Positions 46,440-56,049 of a stretch of DNA of 64,000 nt are shown piece by piece. A program made the translations under genes and the position numbers. The stretch comes from Pocillopora verrucosa (taxonomy: Eukaryota > Cnidaria > Anthozoa > Scleractinia > Pocilloporidae), in assembly GCF_036669915.1 (NCBI RefSeq), contig NC_089312.1:22793904-22857903 (forward strand). Reading direction: 5' to 3'. The notes beneath the pieces were generated by a model that was not told the origin of the DNA, made no database searches, and saw only the letters and a program-made list of their open reading frames with translations. Position 1 is the first letter of the stretch. Every line of letters begins with the position of its first letter.

Positions 46440-47745
46440 GTAATAACTTGCCTCCAACAAAAACCTCATCAGTAAAACAAGTGTCTTAGGAAACTCGATA
46501 AGCGATCACGATCTCATTGTTGCATCACTGAATCTCAAGAAACCTCGCCCAAAGCCTACGTATATATCCCCTAGAAGCTTCAAAAACTTTAAAAAAGATG
46601 CATTTTTGGCTGACATATCAAGTGCCCCTTGGTCTATATTCGACATATTCGAAGATAACGAGGGCAAACTCGACACCTTTAATTCATTATTTCATCAAAT
46701 CCTTGATCAACGTGGACCCGTCAAAATTATTAGACAAAGAGCGAGACCAAATTCGTTTATTAATTACAACATTCGCAGCTTGATGAGGACAAGAGATTGC
46801 TGACAACGACTAGCTAGACAAACAAACGACCCGGCTATTGGGTCAGGCTATCGGAATTTTAGGCGTGAAGTCAAACGGGAAGTTCGACTCGCGCAAAGGG
46901 AATGTCTTCCGAGGAATGTCTTCGAAATTATTGGACTTTCTGAAATTATCCTTACTAGGAAATGACATTAACCCGGCTCAATCAGTCAAAGACGTTAGCG
47001 TAATTTTTGACCCCACGCTATCTTTTGATAGTCATATTTCTACTGTAGTATCGTCTTGCATGTCGAAATTATCTCAAATAAGCCGTATTAGATTCGTTTT
47101 CGATGAACAACTGCTTGAAACCATAATAAACGCGCTTGTTTTCAGTAAACTATATTACTGTTCATCAGTGTGGTCATCAGCCTCAGTCTGTGATATTCGT
47201 AAATTGCATTACGTTCAAAACTTAGCCGCGCGAATTAGATCTGCAACGTAAAGAAGTATGACTATATCTCTCCTGTATTAAGAAACTTACGTTGGCTCCC
47301 TGTAAAAACACAACTGTATCGCCGAGATGCTGCTTTAACATTTAAATGCATGACGGGTCAAGCCCCGGAATACTTTACATCTATTTATATAACAAGAGGC
47401 AGCGCGTATCTGGACGTATAACCAGAAACTTTCAACGACTAATCACTCCTCTTTTAAAACTGCAACAAGACAGAAAACGTTTATTACAAAAGTGTATCTA
47501 TCTGGAACAAGTTAGATCCAAGCCTTAAATTATGTAAGAGTCCCGCTTCCTTTAGGAGAGCTCTAAAAAATGACCTTTTGAATGAATTTTTAAACTGACC
47601 ATAATTTATTTAAAGATATATAATTCGTATTATATGCATGTATTTATATAATTCGTATTATATGCATGTATTTTAATTTTGTAATCCAATTTGTTCACTG
47701 AAAAGCCCCAGATGGGGATGTGTTCAATAAATGTATGTAAATGTT
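46440..47745 (+). mobile_element. Decayed CR1/L2-type LINE, 5'-truncated with internal deletion
   Basis: The first part encodes the end of an endonuclease domain and linker (SVLGNSISDHDLIVASL, then SPRSFKNFKKDAFLADI and WSIFDIFEDNEGKLDTFN), interrupted by a stop near 46801. At about 46930 the sequence jumps to the C-terminal region of the reverse transcriptase ORF (VKDVSVIFDPTLSFDSHIS, LETIINALVFSKLYYCSSVW, KLHYVQNLAARI, then LRWLPVKTQLY, FKCMTGQAPEYFTS in shifted frames), so the catalytic core is deleted. The 3' end has AAGCCCCAGATGGGGATGTG and AATAAATGTATGTAAATGTT. Frameshifts and stops make it inactive. It lies upstream of and divergent from the unrecognised gene. Confidence 0.85.
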
Positions 47746-47796
47746 ATAACAATAACGTTTAGCAAAGTGGCGAACCTTTTTTTTTTTGTCACAACA

Positions 47797-47906
47797 AAGG
47801 GTCAGTGTAAGGTAATTTGAATAAAAGGTGGGCGTAGTTTCTGAGCCGGTCTCTGTTTTAGACACTACGCCCATCTTTTATTTCAAATGACCTTACGGTG
47901 GCCCTT
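47797..47906. mobile_element. Fold-back MITE, about 110 bp
   Basis: Two inverted arms of about 45 bases: 47797-47842 (AAAGGGTCAGTGTAAGGT, AATTTGAATAAAAGGTGGGCGTAGT) and 47862-47906, which reads as its near-perfect complement (ACTACGCCCATCTTTTATTT, CAAATGACCTTACGGTGGCCCTTT). The loop is about 20 bases. It directly follows the LINE remnant. Confidence 0.8.
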
Positions 47907-48143
47907 TTTCTGTTGCCAACATTTGTCTGTTGTAATATCTTAGCTTATTCAATTGGCAATATTTTTGGCGGTGAAATTCTTGCTAAAACATCCAGATCAA
48001 GTCCGTAAACATGTAAACTGTTTTTTTTAGCACGGGCCTTTTTCGTTAGTGAGTTTGTATTATTTACCTTTGTACCGAATGACCGCTTTGATGTGTTTTG
48101 AGTTTGGTTTTATACTATATACATAAACTTACAGTCTTTCTTT

Positions 48144-49103
48144 CTAAACCAAGGTAACTCGGCATTCAGTTAGATGAACAGGATTATCACATCTCATCGG
48201 TCTCCAAAACCTTTGTAATTCTTTGCGTATGTCCTTCTTCACGAGGGCATACACAACAAAATTCACCGCAGAATTAAGGTGCACTAACAACAAAGCTATA
48301 GTATCAACAAGACTACTAAGGTGGCACACATCAAAATTGGAGCAAAATGAAACACAGATATTAAGACTGTAACAAATTACAAACAATAAAATCACTAGTC
48401 CTAGAACTTCTGCTGATGCATTTCTTCTGGCCTTTTTAAGGCGTTGTGGAACACTTGAGGAGTGATTAAAAATTACTTGATCTATTTGTGTAGTTGATTG
48501 TCTGAGTTTTTCTCGGCAGATGTAAAAGATACGCCCATAAACAGTCACTAACATCACGCACGAGAAAACACCGAATAAAAGATCAATTACCATGCGATAG
48601 TACCTATCGATCGTTTTGTCGACTCTACCATAGAGCCAAAACAAACGGACAAATGCGGCAAGAAAGGAGGTGAACCAAGACATAGCTATCATCGCTGAAG
48701 CTCGCTTGAATGTCATTAGTGACATGTAACGCAATGGATGTACAATTCCAACATATCTGTCGATAGCCATCGCCCACAAGTTTAGTGTGGAGGTGTAAAG
48801 CAGGAAGTTGTACACTCCAATTTGTAATCGCCAGTCGCACTGAAATCCAAACGTACAAAGGATTCCAGTGGACGTTGTTATCAAGCCAATGCAAAAGTCC
48901 GCAATTGCCAAGGATAGCACAAACCAGTTGTTCGTGACGCGTAGGCGCCGTTTTGAAACGATCAAGAAGATGACGATGCCATTACCCACAATTGCTAGAA
49001 AAGCGATGATAACCTTGATGGTCCAATACCAAATTTCTTGAGGCTCAATCAGAGCATGTCCTAAATTATTTGAGTCGTTGCTTGAATGCGAAATGTTTTC
49101 CAT
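48144..49103 (-). CDS. Class A GPCR, receptor 7
   Basis: Intronless receptor of 319 residues with an ATG start and an N-glycosylation site at N3 (NIS) plus one near N9. TM1 has VGNG, TM2 AIADF, TM3 ends IDRYVGI (DRY at 115-117), TM6 is CYSLN without proline and TM7 is NFVVY without proline; helix 8 is KKDIRKEL. Loop 1 has LCTFGFQCDW and loop 3 FCSNFDVC. The third intracellular loop is basic (QRLKKARRNAS). It is closest to receptor 8, which lies 2.9 kb away on the same strand, and then to receptor 5: the three share NNWFVLSLA, CDWR, TLNLWAMAIDRYVGIVH (two of three) and LLFGVFSC or LFFGVFSC. Receptors 7 and 8 are evidently a tandem duplication. Ligand unknown. Confidence 0.92.
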   Translation of the reverse strand: MENISHSSNDSNNLGHALIEPQEIWYWTIKVIIAFLAIVGNGIVIFLIVSKRRLRVTNNWFVLSLAIADFCIGLITTSTGILCTFGFQCDWRLQIGVYNFLLYTSTLNLWAMAIDRYVGIVHPLRYMSLMTFKRASAMIAMSWFTSFLAAFVRLFWLYGRVDKTIDRYYRMVIDLLFGVFSCVMLVTVYGRIFYICREKLRQSTTQIDQVIFNHSSSVPQRLKKARRNASAEVLGLVILLFVICYSLNICVSFCSNFDVCHLSSLVDTIALLLVHLNSAVNFVVYALVKKDIRKELQRFWRPMRCDNPVHLTECRVTLV

Positions 49104-51605
49104 GATTAAAGAATTTTGACGCCCACGCTCTTTATCTCAAAGATGGTGTCTAATCATATCGTTTCAGTCAAAGCTGTCTGAGAATTCGTCTATTTGCTTT
49201 CAGCATCATTCAAGTCGCTTCACAGGTTTCTCTCTTCGTTGTTTTTGCCACCATTCAGTTCATTAGTTTCGACGATTGGTAGCTTCAATGTACTCCCTAT
49301 TCCTCTCGTTGTCGAGTCTCACGGTTGCAATATAGTAATTTGGTCGAACTGATTAAACCACCAAGTTACGTATAATCTATAAACGATGTAAACAAAACCC
49401 TTTTCAGGAGAGATGCTATCACGTAACTTACTTATCATATCATATCATGTTTGCGTGAGGTCTTCTTAAAAAAATGTTAGAAGTCATTTATTTTTTTTAG
49501 GTGTCAGGAAATCACTCCCTATTCGTTTCCTATAAGGAAAAAACTAGTATTATACTATTCTGCGTTCGATAGTTTTAAAAGCATAAAGTCTACCGTAGTG
49601 ATTTCGAAGTAATAAAGATCAGGTATTGGCTTCTAGAGAGTCCTGATGGGTTATAGTCAAATTTGAATATAGGCAACTTTTATTCATGACATCATCCTCC
49701 CTCAGTTTCCTCTTCCGGAACTGATTTGACTAAAATTCCATTTAAGAAATTATTCGTTAGCTATGTCAATGCTCAGAAGGCTTCACAACCGCTTATTCAT
49801 TTATTATGACAACGAGATATTGTGTTCTCGATGAAAGTCCAATACTTTAAAGTGCGAGAACAACGAGGTATTGAGACCAGCGTTGTTTTGACGAAAGCAT
49901 AACAGAGTTATGGAGGCACTCAATCAGGGTCAAGGTAAGATCGACAAAGGACTAAAGTAATGTAACCTCGAAAAAATTCAAGGAAAATATGCTTGTTACC
50001 AGTTGATGATACACTCTCAGATTCAATGACTTTGAAGAGAACTGCAAGAACGAAACTTTTAAAAACTAACAATAACACGGGAAAAACTGCACGTCGGAAA
50101 CGTTTCAAATATTTGGGTCTGGATAATGATGGATTCCGCGAGTAACAAGTACACTATACAGGACAAGCCTTAGGATAATATAGAAATGATGTTTAGGTAA
50201 GTTGAAGTGTGTGAGACGGTAGTTTGGTTTCCGGACGAGGTAAATTGTTCCCCATTCATTGAAAATAATTTACGGACTAAAAGGAATAGAGAGGTAAAGT
50301 TACTCTCTTAACTTTTCAGTCTTTCCTATATTCATCGATGGCAGTATAGAGATATACATGCTATATGGCTGCGATTTTACAAAACTGCCAATGACATCAT
50401 AAGCAGCCCAAGCTCGCACAATAAGCCTCCGCAGCTCAAGGTTTTGTTTTTTGGTGCCCAGTGAGTTTTTCAGGCTGATTCAGGGCCGTTTAGCTCGGTT
50501 TTGGTTCATCTGCGTTGCCTTATATGTAATAAGGATCTTGAAGGGCAACCCGTGGTAATTCAAAAGCTACCTTTTGTTACAAAGCTCGAGTATTTTGAAG
50601 TTTTTACGGCGTGACGAAGATCTCGGCGGTCTGTCAGTGCTCAACAAGGTCCGTATTGATCGTAAACCACAAACGAATACCGAAAATAATGATTTAATCG
50701 AGTAATCCTTATTTACCTGGACACAAATTCCTTGTTGACCAGCTAAAGAAGTATGGAATATAGAAGTTTACAATTGACTTTGAAAGCCTCTTCATGGATG
50801 TGTTACTTCAACAAAGCATGGGGGTAGGTCAGTGTTAAATTCGGAAACAGAAGAGAGCGCTAACTTGCATTTCGCGTAAACAAAAAAGAGGGGAAGGTCA
50901 GTGTACAATTAGAAACAGAAAAGAGAAACTGCTGACTGGACTGAACGAAAACTCCTTTTACACATAACAAACGAAATGGAAAAGGAGGAGTCAAATTTTC
51001 GTGCGATTTAAGCAAAAAGATTAAAAAATGAACCGCAGAATGAGCTAGAATGAAAAGAGGCTATCGATCCGAAACTTAGCATCAAATAACCTTTAGTAAT
51101 CAGCTTAACTTGCTAATTTTTTTAGGCGAATTTGCATTTCAATTCATTATGTCCCACCTTTATAGCATGGAAAATAATCCTAACATAACTCGCAGCGGAA
51201 ATGACTCTTTTTCCTGATCGAAGAAAGCAAATTAGAAGCTAATGATTAAGTGTTACGGTTTCAGATTATCCTGTTCATCACTCTGTCGTTCACATCCCGA
51301 AGTTTTTAGTCCTTAAAGGTCGTTGTTTAACCTGTCAGTCTTAAGATTAACTCGGGTGACATAATATATATCCGATAGAAGTTTGCAATGATGTGACATC
51401 ATGAAAAGAAATATCAATTTACTCAAGGCACTAACGAAGGTCAACTAGAAATGAAGAACAAGATCAGAGTTGTGTAAATACGAGCTCCATTTTTCATCGT
51501 TTTTTTTTCTTTTTTCATATACGCCTCTTTAAAAAAATTATACGCGGATCACGATCAAATATACTTGTACAAGTCCTTTTCCAATTCTGAGTCAGAGCAA
51601 AGGAA
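49104..51605. other. Interval between receptors 7 and 8, left part
   Basis: No recognised exon or repeat in 2.5 kb apart from ordinary AT-rich sequence. Confidence 0.5.
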
Positions 51606-51750
51606 GAAGGGCTTTCAATGGAAACGTCAGCTTTGAAACTCTTTATGGAGGCAAATTTACATTATCAACTCAGTTGATAAAATCAAATTATGTTTTTATT
51701 CTACCCCATCGACGTAGCACCACAGTTTCTTAAGAAACTTTTCCCCTTAA
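51606..51750 (+). mobile_element. Repeat fragment resembling Penelope-like element tails, copy C
   Basis: Reads AAGAAGGGCTTTCAATGG, AAACGTCAGCTTTGAAAC, TCTTTATGGAGGC, AATTTACATTATCAACTCAG, TTGATAAAATC, CATCGACGTAGCACCACAG, TTTCTTAAGAAAC. It is the inverted counterpart of the fragment at 42.1-42.3 kb; a third, very short piece (CACCGACGCAGCATCACAG, TTTCTTGAGAAA) lies at 28758-28790. Confidence 0.45.
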
Positions 51751-51758
51751 TTACTGAA

Positions 51759-51826
51759 GAAATGTAAAATGGTTTCCGTGTTTACATCAGGCCATGTAAA
51801 CACGGAAATCATTTTACATTTCTTTT
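51759..51826. repeat. Near-perfect palindrome, 31-bp arms
   Basis: AAGAAATGTAAAATGGTTTC continuing to CGTGTTTACAT (51759-51789) is followed after CAGGCC by its complement (51796-51826), with a single mismatch. A further partial copy (GTGTTTACATACGCCCATGT) lies at about 51858-51877. It would form a stable hairpin as RNA or cruciform as DNA, and is probably a small fold-back MITE. Confidence 0.85.
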
Positions 51827-52016
51827 ATAAAATAACTAATGAAAGAGGAACGAAAACCGTGTTTACATACGCCCATGTAAAATGGTTTTATGGCCAATCA
51901 GAGCGCGCGTACTATTTGAATTATTTTATAAATTAGTATGCTAAACATCTTCCATCCTAAATTGATATAACACTTACTGTTACGAAAAAAGAGTGACGAT
52001 ATAATAAGTTAAAAGG

Positions 52017-53018
52017 TTACAACGTACCACTCGTATTTCCAGCTTGATTAAGAGAAAATTCTCTTGACTGAGACTGAAGATCTCTTGGGCTTCCACATCG
52101 ACACAAGCGCTTCAATTCTCTGCGAATATCACTTTTCATGAACGCATACACCACTATATTAACGCACGAGTTACAGTGTACCAATAACAAAGAAATTAAA
52201 CCGACAAAAGTGCTTACTGAGCGAAGTTGAAAATTTGAACAAAAAGAAATATAGATGTTTAAACTGTAGCACATAACAAATAAGAAAATCACTGATCCAA
52301 GAACCGCAATTGAAGTTGAATTTCTTCGAGGCCGTCGACGACGTTTTGATGAGATATTCTGTATGTCGCGATCTTCACTCTGACCGTGATTGAAGTTAAT
52401 GTCTTTCATTTGTGAGGCTGTTTGTCTCGAGAGTTTGCGAGAAATGAACAATATACGGATGTAAATGAATAACAGTACGACACACGAGAAAACGCCGAAG
52501 AAAAGATCAAGAGCAACTCGATAGTATTTGTCGATCTTTTTCAGAGCAGGGGAATCACTAAACAACCAAATTAGACGTGCAAACGGCGCAATAAGTGAGA
52601 TTGCCCACGCCATGCTTATCATTGCAAAAACTCTTTTGCCTGTCATGAGTGATGTGTAACGCAAAGAATGTACAATCCCAACATATCTATCTATTGCCAT
52701 TGCCCACAAATTTAACGTAGAGGCAAGGAGAAGAAAGTTGTAAAATGAGAACTGAAAACGCCAATCGCAACGATAGTAAAGCGTGCAAACAAGTTCACTC
52801 GGCGTTGTAAACAAACCGACCCAAAAATCGGCAACTGCCAGGGAGAGCACGAACCAGTTATTGCTTACACGTAGGCGTCGTTTGGATACAACGAAGTAGA
52901 TGACAAGTCCATTCCCAGTGATACTTAACAATGCAATGATTCCCCTCAAAACCCAATACCAAACGTATGGTTGAATAGGATTAAATCCGCGCGTATGGTT
53001 TGCTGTTGTATTCGGCAT
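52017..53018 (-). CDS. Class A GPCR, receptor 8
   Basis: Intronless receptor of 333 residues. I start it at the ATG at 53018; the open frame runs eight codons further to a GTG, which is unlikely to be used in an animal gene. N-glycosylation sites lie at the second codon region (NTT) and NHT. TM1 has TGNG, TM2 AVADF, TM3 ends IDRYVGI, TM6 is CYSLN without proline, TM7 is NIVVY without proline, and helix 8 is KSDIRREL followed by CRC, a likely palmitoylation site. Loop 1 has VCTLYYRCDW. Loop 3 reads FCSNFQLR, so the second cysteine of the C-x5-C pair, present in the other seven receptors, is replaced by arginine. The third intracellular loop is strongly basic (SSKRRRRPRRNS). Tandem paralogue of receptor 7. 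Confidence 0.92.
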   Translation of the reverse strand: MPNTTANHTRGFNPIQPYVWYWVLRGIIALLSITGNGLVIYFVVSKRRLRVSNNWFVLSLAVADFWVGLFTTPSELVCTLYYRCDWRFQFSFYNFLLLASTLNLWAMAIDRYVGIVHSLRYTSLMTGKRVFAMISMAWAISLIAPFARLIWLFSDSPALKKIDKYYRVALDLFFGVFSCVVLLFIYIRILFISRKLSRQTASQMKDINFNHGQSEDRDIQNISSKRRRRPRRNSTSIAVLGSVIFLFVMCYSLNIYISFCSNFQLRSVSTFVGLISLLLVHCNSCVNIVVYAFMKSDIRRELKRLCRCGSPRDLQSQSREFSLNQAGNTSGTL

Positions 53019-53042
53019 GTCACTTTCTCTTCTATCTATCAC

Positions 53043-56000
53043 AAGGGTTGTCTTTGTAGTTTAAAGATATTACCAGTTTTTCTAAAAGAAACACACCTGT
53101 CAGCTGTGTGGCTTTTGGACGATTATCTAGAAGCTGTTTATGGGCGGTACAAACAGGTTTCGTCTTTCCTTGCTGTAACTACGTAATCTTGCGAAATAAA
53201 TTTTCTTTCTTTTACTGTTGTCAGTACTCTATAATTTTAAAAACGTAACAATCAACTCGCTGTGCGCCAACTTGTGTTTAATTTGTTGTTTTAGGAAGTG
53301 TGGCGACCCAAGTAAGCGGGCAATCCTTTTTAAAGACGAAAAGTTCTGAAACAAAGTCAGCGGTTTCAGTGTCACTCTAAATTAATGGTCAACTTGTGAT
53401 TTTCTGACAAAGGTGATGAATAAGTCGATTCGTAATTTAAAAAAAATAACTGGCCATTGACTCAGTGATCCGCTGGTAAACAGTTGACAATTTAAAATGA
53501 AAAGCCAAAGATTCACTAGGAACAAACAGTTGTGTCAGAAAAAAATATTAAATTTGCTTTTCTATTTCCTCCTTAACAGCCTTTTACGTCTGATTGGTCA
53601 AAGGATCAAGGATTAAATTACGTCGAGTAGAAAAACCAAGAACAAATCATTGACTTAAATGTCTTTATGTCAGTCAGGCAGATAAAAGCTGCGTTTATTC
53701 CTTATCTAACCTATTGTCCATGAGTCTCATTCGTATTTATTCAGATGAAGTTGGACCAACTCTTGATATTTTGAAAGAGAATAGGTAGGAAAACTTTCAA
53801 GTGTTCTCCGTAGCACCATTTATGTAACTCACAGGAAATAAATCTTAATAATGTTATAGATCCTTGTTTCTAATGCACGTATTCTGTAGATTGTCTTATT
53901 TCCAATGTTCTAAAATTGTGTTATTTGAATTATTAGAATTTGCACATGAATACAATTCAAATCTCGTTGTTTTCCCTTTGAGTTTAATTCATACTTTACC
54001 TAATTTCAAACTGAAATATAACCATAATTAGGTTTTGCTCTTTACACAATCCCAGCACAAAAGAAAAGATTTCCCGGTCTAGATCAAAGATATCACTCAT
54101 TTGAGAAAGCATGCGCCGTTTTAGAGAAGAATAGCCATCCTCCCATCGATCGACCGGATAACTACAAACATAATAATACCGTTTAGAGTGGCTTTCCTTC
54201 TTCAGATTCTGTTCAGCTGTGGGGTTCGGCTTAGCTTCCCACGAATATAGTACTTGTGTCTTATAAGATAGACAAGATAGTTGATCATTTTCCTCATGGC
54301 AAACGTGCCTTTCTCGAATGAGTGAAAAGTAAACGATTTATGCACAGCTCATATACCACCATAGTGTAAATCTAAAAATGTAGAAATATACGGGACCATC
54401 AGTTTTTCATGGCATGGTTTATTTAGCCACAGACGGACAAATATTAAAATTCATTTTAGTCCATGATTGCGTAATGAGAGTGCCTATGGGTTTTGGGTAT
54501 GCTAGAAACCAGAAAATTTCCTTTAGGTTGGTTAATAAACTAAAAAGTGGGTCTAAATAACGAATACTCCTTTTCCAACTTAGGAAATTGTGTTTCTTGG
54601 TTCTGCTTTGAAAGTCACTTTTGGTTAATTAAAAAACAGAGCGACCGTTTGATGATTGCCGCGTTGGAAATCTCCCTTTGCCTTTGTTTTCATTTCTGAT
54701 GTTGATAATGTTTCGCTTTTGTTCGCTAATTTATTTTTCAGTCGTCCAGCTGGCATATTATCACAAAAGACAAACTTTCACTCGTTCATTTACGTGTATA
54801 AATTTGAAAAATAATTTTCTGCCGATGCAAAGACCCCCAGTATGACGTGCACAGTTTTTATCATGATCAAGCCAGATAGACTGATAGTCAACAAACGATT
54901 TTTCAAATAACATTTTGACGTTCTATTTTTTGAATAATCTTTCTATTTACGTTTTGATAAGGTCAATGAGTTTTAATCAGCAGCTTTGTTTCTTAAACTT
55001 GATTGTCCTGTTTTAGTCATGCGCATTCCGTTTCACTGATCGGTTTCAGCGACGCATTTAAACTTGTTTCACACCGGGATGGACTAGCCTTCTCAGTACA
55101 CCAACTCACCTGAACTTCGTTTTGAATTTTTGTTTCAGTTCCAGCGTCTTACCAACTCAATCGAAAAACTTGAACGCTGTTTGTAATCTACAACCGTTTG
55201 GTTTAGTCTGATAACTTATGGCGGCTCTTAACTGAGTTAACTGCATGCACAGAGTTTCCAAAAATAAAAGAAAAACTCTGAGAGCTACGGGTTTGACTGG
55301 AAAGCGTCGAGTCAGTACGTAAGAATTGCTTGCCTAAAAATAAGACTTCCTTCCATCGCTCTATTTACAGTCCCATTTGAACTGGGCCAGCCTGGTTAGA
55401 TACTGCCGATAAGGCAATAAAAAAGATAAATAATTCATCTGAAGTTAGGACAATAATGAATTCAATCTGGTGCGACTCAACATGGATTCATCGATGCTTG
55501 TCGTGTTCAAACCCATGGATATAGCAGTGTTTATTAACCAACAAAATACTTCCAAACAGTCAGGGAATCTCAAACTCTTCGCTTGCTTACCAAAATTTTC
55601 GTTTGGTAAGTATTAATGCTTTTTGTTTCCAGTTTGATATGATGGCCATCTTTGGCTGAGTACTTGGCCTTTTGTGCGGAATACCGCTTTTTGAATGGTT
55701 TGCGGGCCTTATTGTCTCGATATTCTTAAAAACGCGCTATGTCCAAGCCTGTAAAGTCAAGCATCAAGCATAACGATATTCATCATCATGATCTTCAGCT
55801 AAGATATTAATGCAATTGGTTGTGCGGGAACTTTCACTTTAAGAAAGTGCAAAACAAAATAGCAATTTCCATAAAATTGTTTAATGTGCAAAAAGGCGGG
55901 TCAGTGTCAAGTGCGAAGATTCTTGTCTTCCTATTTGAGAAAATTTACGTGCGTGTTTCAATTTCCTTGGCGCGTGCATTAAGTAAGTTTGAAAAAAAGT

Positions 56001-56049
56001 ACCTCTTCTTTACATGACCAGCAAGTTAGAAACGCGAGAGACGTTGTGG
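53043..56049. other. Interval between receptor 8 and the furin-repeat gene
   Basis: No recognised exon, RNA gene or repeat in 3 kb. Confidence 0.5.

Noticed and set aside
46838-47251. Independent host gene at 46838-47251
   Set aside because: The peptide is the C-terminal part of a LINE reverse-transcriptase ORF, with further frameshifted pieces on both sides.
53019-53042. Start of receptor 8 at 53042
   Set aside because: That codon is GTG, not ATG; the first real ATG is at 53018.
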